From assembly GCA_017431005.1 (NCBI GenBank), contig JAFRLY010000006.1:62001-126000 (forward strand): 64,000 bases of DNA. The letters run 5' to 3'. Position numbers and translations under genes: made by a program. Position 1 is the stretch's first letter, and the number at the start of each line of letters is the position of its first letter. Shown piece after piece: positions 53,714 to 61,505 of the stretch. The notes under the pieces were generated by a model that searched no databases, was not told where the DNA came from, and saw only the letters and a program-made list of their open reading frames with translations. The stretch is from Clostridia bacterium (lineage in GTDB: Bacteria > Bacillota > Clostridia > Christensenellales > Aristaeellaceae).

Positions 53714-56131
53714 TCAGAACAGGATTTCGATTTCCGCGGTTTCGCCTTCCGCGAATGCCCGGGTTGTGTGATCCCCGTCCTTCGCCAGCTCCTGCCCGTT
53801 CACCAGAATCCGGCAGCCGGGACGGCGGCAGCGCAGCGTCAGGGTCTGCGCCGTGCCGGACGTCAGGGAGGCCTTCAGGCCGCTCTTCGTCCAGGACATG
53901 CAGTTCAGCTTGGCGAAGGTATAGAGCCAGACGCCCTCAATGGAGCCTTCCATGAGCGAATCGGGCATGGCCGGCAGGAATTCAACGATACCGGGCATGC
54001 TGAAAACGCACATTTCAATCAGGAAGGCGGGCACAGCGCCCTGCAGATCCGGGAAGACGCCCCGGTAGGGGAAATGGCTGGTCTGCAGCGTGCGGCGGAC
54101 AAAGCCGTGGCCGAAGAGCTGAGACAGGTTCTGCTCGGCTTCCTCCATATCCTTGAGGCGGATGGCGGTGAAGGCGCGGTGGATGATGCCGTGGGCGGAG
54201 TCATCCTGCTGGCCGCGCTTGCGGTTGGAGACGATAATGGCTTTGGTGAGCTCCGGCTCCGTTTCCGGCGTAATCGCACGGCCGGGCCAGACATCGTAAT
54301 GATGGGATACGTGGCGATGGTTGTAATTTTCCTCGATGTCCGCCCAGGCCCATTCCTTGAGTCCGCCCTCCTGGTCCAGCAGGTAGGTGGGCAGGGAGGC
54401 CAGCTGCTCTTCCCAGTGCGGAATGTTTTCCGCTTCGATGCCCAGCGTTTTGCAGCCGTCAATCAGGTTGGTCAGGATTTCGCGACAGATGGCGATATCC
54501 ATGACGGAATTGATGCGGGTGGGATTGATGCTGCGGCAGGTGACGGTTTCATACCCGGGGTTGGGCGTGGGGTCCTCCGGAGAGAAGGAGGGATAGAAGA
54601 TGACCTTTCCGTCAGGTCCGCGGTCGCAGGCATAATCCTCAAAGAACAGGGCCATTTCCTTGTAGGCCGGGATAATCCGGGTACGGAGGAACTCCTTGTC
54701 TCCGGTGACCAGATAATAGCCCCAGAGCTCGTTGTAAATCCAGCCCAGGCAGCCGGTCCAGCAGTAATGCGGATAGGTGCGGGAGAAATGATAATACAGG
54801 CCGGAATCCGGATCGCAGTGGACGCTGGCCAGCAGGCCCCTGGCGCCGAAGAGCAGCTTCGCGTTGGTGCGGAAGTCATCGAACTTTGTCTCGTAATAAC
54901 GGAAGTAAACGTCCATCTCATCGAAAAGTCCGGTGTTGTTGCCCGCACAGACCTGCAGGTTGGTGTTGATGTTATGCTGGCCCATCATGGGCGGCAGCGT
55001 GCCGGTTTCATAAATCTGGAAGAAGCGGCCCATGTCATAGAGCTTCTCCATGAGGGCGGGATCGATCATATTCCGGCTGTGGGTGCGCTCCAGCAGCTCC
55101 TCGCCGGAAAGCAGCCGCTCCCCGGGCGTGGTGAGATGAATACGGGAGCGGTTCATCTTTTCCCCGATAACCTCCCGGTTGGCGGCGATCATGGCGTCCA
55201 CATCCACAGGCATGGCCAGCAGCGCCTCGTTGACAGCGCCTGCGCAGTCAAAGGTGTAGTTCTCCTCAAACTTGACAATTTTGCTGACAACGGTCAGACT
55301 GTCCGCACCCTTCAGTTCAATGCCCTTTTCCGCCGTTTTGACGGTGCCGCCGGCGGGAATGAACCGGACAGCCGCCACATAGCCCTTCTGACCGAATTCC
55401 GGGTTATAGGCCCAGGCCAGGGTGATCAGCTGCTCCGTGACGGTGAGCTGATGCGTGCTGCCGACAAAGGGCTGCTTGAACACCATGTTCCCGTGACGGA
55501 AGGGCTTTCCGGGCAGGGTGATCTCCACACTGACGTCCAGCTGCCCCTTCGGGGCGGTGATCCGGCTGACGATGACATCCTCCCTGCAGGCAGCAAAGCT
55601 CTCGCTGCGGAAGGAACCCCGGGCATTGGTCCAGACCGCTGTGATCAGTCCGCTGTCCATATCCAGCCAGCGCAGGTAGTCCCGGGTATCCTGCTGCTCA
55701 GGCTGGTTAAAGGTGAGCCAGAAGGCGGTATGCATCCGGGGTGAGCCGGTCGGGTACAGAATTTTGTTGTTGAAATTCATGTACTTCTCAAAGCCGGCCT
55801 TCTTTTGGGCTTCATCGATCAGCGCATCGGTTTCCTCCGGTTTGCCCTCCAGCAGCAGCCGGCGGATTTCGGGCAGGACAGGCCGGAGATCCGGAGGCAG
55901 AGGCGTTTTCTTCCAGAGCGGCTCATAGAGGGTTTCCAGGGAACAGGCAATTTCATCGCTGTAGGGGCGGCCGGAAACCTGAACCCGCAGATCGCCGTTG
56001 CCGGTGATGAAATCATCCGCCGGTTCCGCGGCGGGAGAAACGGAGCAGATATTGTGCTCCGGAAGCAGACCGGCCCGATCCTTCAGGGGAATATAAGGAT
56101 AGGGATACTCCAGCTTTTTGAAATCAATCAC
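53714..56131 (-). CDS. GH95-like glycoside hydrolase, divergent
   Basis: An 805-residue enzyme distantly related to the fucosidase at 31314. The N-terminal beta domain starts with FITGNGDLRVQVSGRPYSDEI rather than the usual ALPxGNGxLGAM text. The catalytic barrel keeps the NxN pair (QHNINTNLQVCAG), a Glu in FSPEDPTPNP where the acid Glu is expected, and an Asp in FPDLQGAVPAF in place of the FQIDGNFG motif. Specificity could be alpha-L-fucose or alpha-L-galactose. No signal peptide. The start is GTG 56131, 7 bases after AGGA; the frame stays open upstream but through the preceding hairpin. Confidence 0.78.
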   Translation of the reverse strand: MIDFKKLEYPYPYIPLKDRAGLLPEHNICSVSPAAEPADDFITGNGDLRVQVSGRPYSDEIACSLETLYEPLWKKTPLPPDLRPVLPEIRRLLLEGKPEETDALIDEAQKKAGFEKYMNFNNKILYPTGSPRMHTAFWLTFNQPEQQDTRDYLRWLDMDSGLITAVWTNARGSFRSESFAACREDVIVSRITAPKGQLDVSVEITLPGKPFRHGNMVFKQPFVGSTHQLTVTEQLITLAWAYNPEFGQKGYVAAVRFIPAGGTVKTAEKGIELKGADSLTVVSKIVKFEENYTFDCAGAVNEALLAMPVDVDAMIAANREVIGEKMNRSRIHLTTPGERLLSGEELLERTHSRNMIDPALMEKLYDMGRFFQIYETGTLPPMMGQHNINTNLQVCAGNNTGLFDEMDVYFRYYETKFDDFRTNAKLLFGARGLLASVHCDPDSGLYYHFSRTYPHYCWTGCLGWIYNELWGYYLVTGDKEFLRTRIIPAYKEMALFFEDYACDRGPDGKVIFYPSFSPEDPTPNPGYETVTCRSINPTRINSVMDIAICREILTNLIDGCKTLGIEAENIPHWEEQLASLPTYLLDQEGGLKEWAWADIEENYNHRHVSHHYDVWPGRAITPETEPELTKAIIVSNRKRGQQDDSAHGIIHRAFTAIRLKDMEEAEQNLSQLFGHGFVRRTLQTSHFPYRGVFPDLQGAVPAFLIEMCVFSMPGIVEFLPAMPDSLMEGSIEGVWLYTFAKLNCMSWTKSGLKASLTSGTAQTLTLRCRRPGCRILVNGQELAKDGDHTTRAFAEGETAEIEILF

Positions 56132-56162
56132 AGAACGATTCCTCACTTTTTCATGGTTGAAA

Positions 56163-56190
56163 GTGTGGGGCGCCGCCTGGCGCCCCACAC
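56163..56190 (-). terminator. Hairpin between binding-protein and GH95-like genes
   Basis: A perfect 12-bp stem (GTGTGGGGCGCC and complement, 4-base loop) followed on the minus strand by TTTC. Probably partial termination or an mRNA 3' stabiliser after the binding-protein gene. Confidence 0.65.
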
Positions 56191-56232
56191 AGGGTTAAAC
56201 GAGAAATTCAGCAATCATTTCCGCGAACGGGA

Positions 56233-57873
56233 TCAGCGGGTCAGATAGCGGGCATAGGCGGACTGGAAGGCCGCGACGGCGTCCGCGATACCCATGGACT
56301 TCACCTGAGCCAGCAGGGCATCCAGGTCTTCCATGGTCTTCTGGCCGGTGATGACGTTCATGTAGGTTTCAGAAACAGCAGTGTTCACATCGGTGATGAT
56401 GCGGGAATAGGTGTCCTGCTCCTCCATGTTGAGGGAGAAGCCGGGACGGTCCAGACCGTTGTCGCCGGCCGCGTAGTTCTTATGGGTCAGGATCTGGTCC
56501 TCGACCTGCAGGTTCATGGAGCCCCAGGCTTCATAGCTCATAGCCTTCGGCCAGCTGCCGAGGGTGGGCAGAGCATACTTGAACACCGCGTCAGACATCG
56601 GATAGTCCGGATCGTTCTTCACCAGGTCGGTCCAGGCATGGTTGCCGTCCGCATCCTTGGTGTAGGAAAGTCCTTCAACACCCCAGTTGACGATTTCGCT
56701 GCCTTCTTCGGAATAGAGGAAGTTCAGCAGCTCGAGGCACTTGTCGATATGGCCGTTCTTGACAGCGGCAGTGGTGATAACGGTGGGCTGGCCGGAGCCG
56801 ACATAGCCGACCAGGGCGTTATCGTTGTCGTAGTTGTAGGGAACGCCGTCCGGTCCGAGCAGCGGCACCAGACCGTAGATGCAGACATCGTCCGGATTGC
56901 CGTAGCCCTGATCCTTCATGGTCGTACGGATGGAATCCTCCCAGGTCGCCACGTTATCCGGGAAGCAGAAGAAGGAACCAACCTTGTCGCCGGTGATCTT
57001 GGCGGCCCAGGGGTCAAACTTCTGGGAGATGGCTTCCTCGTCGATCAGGCCTTCCTGATACCACTTGGCCATGGTTTCGACATACTGCTTGAAGTTCTCA
57101 CCGTTGTTGTACTCGGTCCAGTAGGTCATCTCGTCCTTATGCGGATCGCGGTACATGGTGTTGACCTTCAGGGTCCAGGCAGCAGCCAGGGAGTCCATGC
57201 CGGGATGGGCGGTGCCCCACCAGTTGCAGCAGGAGAACGGGATTTCATCGTTGGGGTCGCCGTTGCCGTTCGCGTCATTCTCCTTGAAGGCTTTCAGCAC
57301 TGCATAGAACTCGTCGATGGTCTTGGGAACTTCCAGGCCCAGACGATCCAGCCAGTCCTTGCGGACGGCATAGCCCCAGTAAGCGCTGCGGGCGATGTTG
57401 GGCTCCCAGTGGCAGAAGACAACGACGGAACCATCATCCTCCGTCACAGGACGGCGCACTTCAGGATGCTCATCCAGCACCTTGAACCAGTTCGGGACCT
57501 TCTCCTTGTACTCGGGAATCTCGCTGATGGGGACGATAACCTCATCTTCCACGCCGCCGAGCACACCGCCGGGATAATTGTTATTCCAGTCAAAGAACAG
57601 CAGGTCCGGATATTCGCCGGAGACCAGCATGGCGTTGACAGCCGTGTTGTAGTCGTCAGAGGATGCCGGGCCGAGGATCTTCAGCTTGATGTTCAGGCGC
57701 TTTTCAATTTCCTGAACCCAGGCGGTATCGTTGTAATAGGCCACAGCATTGCGGTCGAGCTCCTGACGGAAGTAGGTGATCTCAATGGGATCCTCCGCCA
57801 GAGCCTGGGGGACGATGGCCAGCACGCTTACCAGCAGGGCAAGCACACAGGCAAGGGAAAGCAGCTTCTTCAT
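56233..57873 (-). CDS. Extracellular solute-binding protein of the second ABC importer
   Basis: A 546-residue family 1 binding protein of the LplA/YtcQ type. The signal peptide MKKLLSLACVLALLVSVLAI ends in a signal peptidase I site (QALA-EDP); the only cysteine is too early to be a good lipobox, so the protein may not be lipid-anchored. Subgroup segments include AVRKDWLDRLGLEVPKTIDEF and ENDANGNGDPNDEIPFS, a possible calcium loop. AAGGAGGTATTCCC precedes the ATG. It lies downstream of both permease genes, separated by a 180-base spacer with a palindromic element. Confidence 0.92.
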   Translation of the reverse strand: MKKLLSLACVLALLVSVLAIVPQALAEDPIEITYFRQELDRNAVAYYNDTAWVQEIEKRLNIKLKILGPASSDDYNTAVNAMLVSGEYPDLLFFDWNNNYPGGVLGGVEDEVIVPISEIPEYKEKVPNWFKVLDEHPEVRRPVTEDDGSVVVFCHWEPNIARSAYWGYAVRKDWLDRLGLEVPKTIDEFYAVLKAFKENDANGNGDPNDEIPFSCCNWWGTAHPGMDSLAAAWTLKVNTMYRDPHKDEMTYWTEYNNGENFKQYVETMAKWYQEGLIDEEAISQKFDPWAAKITGDKVGSFFCFPDNVATWEDSIRTTMKDQGYGNPDDVCIYGLVPLLGPDGVPYNYDNDNALVGYVGSGQPTVITTAAVKNGHIDKCLELLNFLYSEEGSEIVNWGVEGLSYTKDADGNHAWTDLVKNDPDYPMSDAVFKYALPTLGSWPKAMSYEAWGSMNLQVEDQILTHKNYAAGDNGLDRPGFSLNMEEQDTYSRIITDVNTAVSETYMNVITGQKTMEDLDALLAQVKSMGIADAVAAFQSAYARYLTR

Positions 57874-57943
57874 GGGAATACCTCCTTTTTTTATTTGCTC
57901 GCGGCTTCACTGCCGCGCAGCGTATAAAGTCAGGCGGGCAAAA

Positions 57944-58056
57944 AATTCTCACCCGGTCGCGAACATGGTCGCGACTCCGCACTGCGGAGCTCGCTTCCTG
58001 TTCGCTCTGTGAGAATTCGACGAAATATCCGCCGCAGGCGGTCGTCGAATTCTCAC
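57944..58056 (-). repeat. Palindromic element between permease and binding-protein genes
   Basis: Three copies of the 9-mer GTGAGAATT/AATTCTCAC lie at 57944-57952, 58009-58017 and 58048-58056. The two right copies form a 15-bp perfect stem (58009-58023 with 58042-58056) with an inner CCGCC/GGCGG stem; the left copy can instead pair with the middle one and is followed, on the minus strand, by TTTTTT. Between them are an 8-base direct repeat (GGTCGCGA twice, 12 bases apart) and a CTCCGC/GCGGAG hairpin. The stop codon of the permease gene is inside the right arm. It could be a mobile repeat (REP/MITE-like) or an RNA switch. Confidence 0.7.
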
Positions 58057-58994
58057 CCCTTAATAGCTCCGATCATGACGCCCTTGGTGAAGTATTTCTG
58101 CAGGAAGGGATAGACGCAGATGACCGGTACGACGGAAACGATGATGGTAGCGTATTTCAGCAGCAGCCGTGTGGCGGAGTCCTCGCCGGAACGGTTGCTG
58201 GCGCCTGTGCCGGCCGCGGCCGACATATCGTTGTTGACGACGATCTGGCGCAGCACCATCTGCAGGGGCTGCTTCTCGCCGTCCTGGATATACAGCAGGG
58301 CGTTGGTCCAGCTGTTCCAGTAGCCGACGACGATGAACAGGCCGATGGCAGCGATGGTGGGAACGATCAGCGGGATCAGGATACGGATCAGGATGATGAT
58401 CTCGTTGGCGCCGTCCAGTTCGGCCGATTCCACCATCTCCTTCGGAATGCTCATGATGGCGGTGCGCAGGATGATGACATAGTAGGTGCTGATCAGACCC
58501 GGGAGAATCAGGGACCAGAGGGAATCCAGCAGCCCGAGCTCCTTGACGATCAGGTAGGTGGGAATCATGCCGCCGTTGAAGTACATGGTGAAGACGGCCA
58601 TGAAGGTGAAGAAGCCGTGGAGCATGCTGTCCTGCTTGCTGAGCACATAGGCGAAGACCAGGGAGGAAACCAGCGTGAGGGAGGTGCCGACGGTGGCCAG
58701 GAACAGCGTGACCAGATAGCCGTTCCAGACGGCGCGGTAGTTCAGCACGAAGGTGTAGCCCCTTGTTGTAAAGCCCAGCGGCGCCAGCAGGATGCCCTGA
58801 TGGGAGTACAGCTTCAGAGGCTCGCTCAGGGAGGCAAACAGCACGTAAAGGAAGGGATAGACGGTGATGACCATCAGGAGAACCATGAAAACAACGTTGC
58901 AGATGTCAAAGATCCTGCTGCCGGTGGAAGGATGGCCGTAATACCAGGCCTTCGTCTTTCTGCTGTGATCAGCGGACTGAACGGACTTATTCAT
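58053..58994 (-). CDS. ABC sugar importer permease, LplC/YtcP type
   Basis: A 313-residue permease with six membrane segments after a ~25-residue cytoplasmic head. The EAA loop reads VESAELDGANEIIILIRILIPLI at about 205-227, and the C-terminus ends FLQKYFTKGVMIGAIKG, the LplC-type tail. ATG 58994 is 8 bases after GGAGG; a GTG three codons upstream lies inside that ribosome site. The stop codon is formed by the palindromic element that follows. Partner of the permease at 59008. Confidence 0.95.
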   Translation of the reverse strand: MNKSVQSADHSRKTKAWYYGHPSTGSRIFDICNVVFMVLLMVITVYPFLYVLFASLSEPLKLYSHQGILLAPLGFTTRGYTFVLNYRAVWNGYLVTLFLATVGTSLTLVSSLVFAYVLSKQDSMLHGFFTFMAVFTMYFNGGMIPTYLIVKELGLLDSLWSLILPGLISTYYVIILRTAIMSIPKEMVESAELDGANEIIILIRILIPLIVPTIAAIGLFIVVGYWNSWTNALLYIQDGEKQPLQMVLRQIVVNNDMSAAAGTGASNRSGEDSATRLLLKYATIIVSVVPVICVYPFLQKYFTKGVMIGAIKG

Positions 58995-59007
58995 CGTCGT
59001 CACCTCC

Positions 59008-59952
59008 TTACCACAGCGACACTTCGCTGACCTTCCGCGACAGCGCGTTCACGCCAATCAGAAGTGCGAAGTTGAACAGTGAGTTGAACAGACCCACAGC
59101 GGTGGCATAGCTGTAATTACCCTTCTGCAGGCCGTAGCGGTAAACGAAGGAGGAAATCACATCCGCGGTTTCGTAGATCGTTTCGTTATAGAGCAGGATG
59201 ATTTTTTCGAAGCCGACGCTGAGCATGCTGCCGACCTTGAGGATCAGCATGATAATGACCGTCGGCAGAATCCCCGGAATGGTTACGTGAATGACCCGGC
59301 CGAAGCGGTTGCAGCCGTCAATGGCGGCCGCGTCATACAGGTCGACGTTGACGCCGCTGAGGGCGGAGAGGTAGATGATGGAGCCGTAGCCCACGCCCTG
59401 CCAGATGCCGCTGCCGACGTAGATGGGCCGGAAGTAGCGGGCGTCCTGCATGAAGAGCACCCGGTTGCCGCCGAGCAGCGTGATGATCTGGTTGATGACG
59501 CCGCTGGAGGAGAAGAAATCCAGAATGATACCGCAGATAACCACCTGCGAAATGAAGTGGGGCAGATAGGAAACCGTCTGCACCACGCGCTTGTAGGAAT
59601 TGCTGCGGAGCTCATTCAGCAGCAGTGCCAGAATGATCGGCGCCGGGAACCCGAAAATCAGGTCCAGTACGTTGATCAGCAGGGTGTTCCGGAGCAGCCG
59701 TGCGAAATAGTATCCATTGAAGAACTGATCAAAATACTTGTACCAGGGATCCGCCCACTTGCTGCCGAAGATACCGCGGGCCGCGCGGAAATCCTTAAAG
59801 GCGATGACGATTCCGCCCATGGGCAGATAGCAGAAGATGAAGTAATAGGCCAGGCACAGGAAACCAAGCAGATAAATCAGCTTGTAGCGCTTGAAATCCC
59901 GGACCAGGCGCTGCCGAAAGGTTTTCCGCGGGATGATTTTTTCACCGGTCAT
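59008..59952 (-). CDS. ABC sugar importer permease, LplB type
   Basis: A 314-residue permease with the subgroup's opening (YLLGFLCLAYYFIFCYLPMGGIVIAFKDF), six membrane segments and the EAA loop YDAAAIDGCNRFGRVIHVTIPGI. It is the first transporter gene after the GH4 gene, with a 21-base gap, and is followed 13 bases later by the second permease. GGAGGTGGAGACGG precedes ATG 59952. No ATP-binding subunit is encoded nearby. Confidence 0.95.
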   Translation of the reverse strand: MTGEKIIPRKTFRQRLVRDFKRYKLIYLLGFLCLAYYFIFCYLPMGGIVIAFKDFRAARGIFGSKWADPWYKYFDQFFNGYYFARLLRNTLLINVLDLIFGFPAPIILALLLNELRSNSYKRVVQTVSYLPHFISQVVICGIILDFFSSSGVINQIITLLGGNRVLFMQDARYFRPIYVGSGIWQGVGYGSIIYLSALSGVNVDLYDAAAIDGCNRFGRVIHVTIPGILPTVIIMLILKVGSMLSVGFEKIILLYNETIYETADVISSFVYRYGLQKGNYSYATAVGLFNSLFNFALLIGVNALSRKVSEVSLW

Positions 59953-59973
59953 CCGTCTCCACCTCCTTGTCTG

Positions 59974-61299
59974 TTACCAGAAACTGTGATATTTGCCGCA
60001 GGCCTCGAACAGCTGATCCACCATCTGGTCCATCTCATCGAGACTGAGCTTTGCGGACGTGTAGGGATCATAATATACAGCTTTATAGATCAGGGATTTG
60101 TCCCGGTTCAGGTAAGCTTCGACGGCCATTTCCTCGGTCTGGCTTTCAATGTTATTCAGCAGTGCCAGCTCCGGGGGCATTCTGCCGATGCGCGTCGGCT
60201 TCAGTCCGTTCGGCCCGGCCAGGATGGGAACCTCGACGCAGGCGCCGTCGGGAAGGTTGCTGATCAGACCGAAGTTCCGGACGTTTCCGTTAAACTCAAA
60301 GAGCGTTCCGTCCCCGAAGCAAGCGTTGAAGATGTAGCTGGCGAATTCATGCCCCCGATCCAGGGAAATGGGTTCCCCGAACCACTTTTCCAGCATGTCT
60401 TCGCGCCGGTGATCCCGGGAGGAGGCCATCTTCCGGATCATGCTGCTCATGTATTCGCCGGGGGATCCGTCAAACTTCCGCGGAGGACAGTAGCGCATCA
60501 TCAGGTCATCCCGTTTGCGGAACCAGCCGTTGTACTCGCTGTTGTGATAGGAGCTCTCCGTTACGAAATAGCCCAGATGCTTAAACATCTCGATGCGGAC
60601 CTTTTCGGTTTCATAGATGGCCGGATCCTCCACGATTTCCCTGAGCCGGGGATAAGCATCCTCCCCCTTGCACTGAAGCTTCAGATAGAATGCGGTGTGG
60701 TTCAGACCGGCACAGGTATAGGTCATGTCCCGGACGTCAGCATCCAGCCATCTGGCCAGCAGCATGATGGTCTCCTGAACGCTGTGGCACAGGCCGATGA
60801 TCTTCAGATCCGGATACAGCGTCTGGACGGTGCGGCAGATCATGGCCATGGGGTTGGTATAATTCAGGAAAACCGCGTCCGGGCAGAGCTCCTGCACATC
60901 CCGGAGAATGTCCACAATGGGCTGGATCGTCCGCAGATAACAGAAAAACCCCCAGACACCCCGGGTGTCCCCGATGGCCGCTTCAATGCCGAAACGGGAC
61001 GGGATGCCCAGCTCATCCTGCAGGGCTTCCCAGCCGCCCACCTGGATGGTGCACAGAATGCCGTCGGCTCCGGGAAGCGCCTCCCGGCGGTCGGTCGTGC
61101 AGTGAACGGCAGCAGGATAATGTCCTTCATCCACGTAGCGCTGAACCATTCTGCGTGCCAGCTCCAGATGATCCGGATTGATATCCACCAGCCAGAGTTC
61201 CGCGTCCCTGAGCGCCTCAAAGGTCAGAATATCCCGGCTCAGGCTCCGGGTGAAGATGAAGCTTCCGGCGCCAATGAAAACAATCTTGCGTCTTTTCAT
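59974..61299 (-). CDS. GH4 family NAD-dependent alpha-glycosidase (MelA/LplD-like)
   Basis: A 441-residue GH4 enzyme that hydrolyses by an NAD+/Mn2+ redox-elimination route. The Rossmann motif is IVFIGAGSFIFT at the N-terminus. The metal-binding Cys and His are in IIGLCHSVQET and AGLNHTAFYLKL, and the pattern CHS plus NH is that of alpha-galactosidase MelA and alpha-galacturonidase LplD rather than 6-phospho-glycosidases. Company with LplB/LplC-type permeases recalls B. subtilis lplABCD and makes a galacturonide substrate plausible, though not proven. ATG 61299 follows CGGAGG; in-frame codons upstream cross the promoter and are not used. Confidence 0.88.
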   Translation of the reverse strand: MKRRKIVFIGAGSFIFTRSLSRDILTFEALRDAELWLVDINPDHLELARRMVQRYVDEGHYPAAVHCTTDRREALPGADGILCTIQVGGWEALQDELGIPSRFGIEAAIGDTRGVWGFFCYLRTIQPIVDILRDVQELCPDAVFLNYTNPMAMICRTVQTLYPDLKIIGLCHSVQETIMLLARWLDADVRDMTYTCAGLNHTAFYLKLQCKGEDAYPRLREIVEDPAIYETEKVRIEMFKHLGYFVTESSYHNSEYNGWFRKRDDLMMRYCPPRKFDGSPGEYMSSMIRKMASSRDHRREDMLEKWFGEPISLDRGHEFASYIFNACFGDGTLFEFNGNVRNFGLISNLPDGACVEVPILAGPNGLKPTRIGRMPPELALLNNIESQTEEMAVEAYLNRDKSLIYKAVYYDPYTSAKLSLDEMDQMVDQLFEACGKYHSFW

Positions 61300-61380
61300 C
61301 GTATTCCTCCGATACAACAGGAAAACTGCGGTCCGGACTGCTTTTGAATATACGGCTGTTTTTTGTTTACCTTTGCAGAA

Positions 61381-61409
61381 AGCATAAGCAGACAGGAACA
61401 AAAATGCAA
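61381..61409 (-). promoter_or_regulatory. Promoter of the GH4-transporter operon
   Basis: Minus strand TTGCAT (61404-61409), 17 bases, TATGCT (61381-61386), about 80 bases before the GH4 start. The hexamers are off-consensus, which fits an activator-dependent promoter, and candidate activator sites lie directly upstream. Confidence 0.55.
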
Positions 61410-61419
61410 TATGCAATAC

Positions 61420-61476
61420 TTTTAACTGGTTAAAAAATGTCCAATTTTTGCATGCGGGCTGTTAACAATTTTTGCA
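61420..61476 (-). promoter_or_regulatory. Candidate activator-binding repeats upstream of the GH4 promoter
   Basis: A 16-base near-palindrome, TTTTAAC-TG-GTTAAAA (61420-61435), is followed upstream by two exact copies of CAATTTTTGCA (61442-61452 and 61466-61476; starts 24 bases apart on the plus strand). Spaced direct repeats just upstream of -35 are typical of AraC-type activators. Confidence 0.5.
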
Positions 61477-61505
61477 CCGGAATTTTACAGAGGTCCTGAA
61501 ATGCC

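Noticed and set aside
57900..58060. Palindromic spacer considered as a tRNA or small RNA gene
   Set aside because: No cloverleaf, no TPsiC-like loop and no promoter; the pattern is nested inverted and direct repeats.
59287..61347. Open frame of 686 codons opposite the GH4 and permease genes
   Set aside because: Antisense to two conserved genes and to the GH4 ribosome site.
61442..61476. Short direct repeats considered as a CRISPR remnant
   Set aside because: Only two 11-base copies without spacers of regular length and no cas genes; position upstream of a promoter fits operator sites better.
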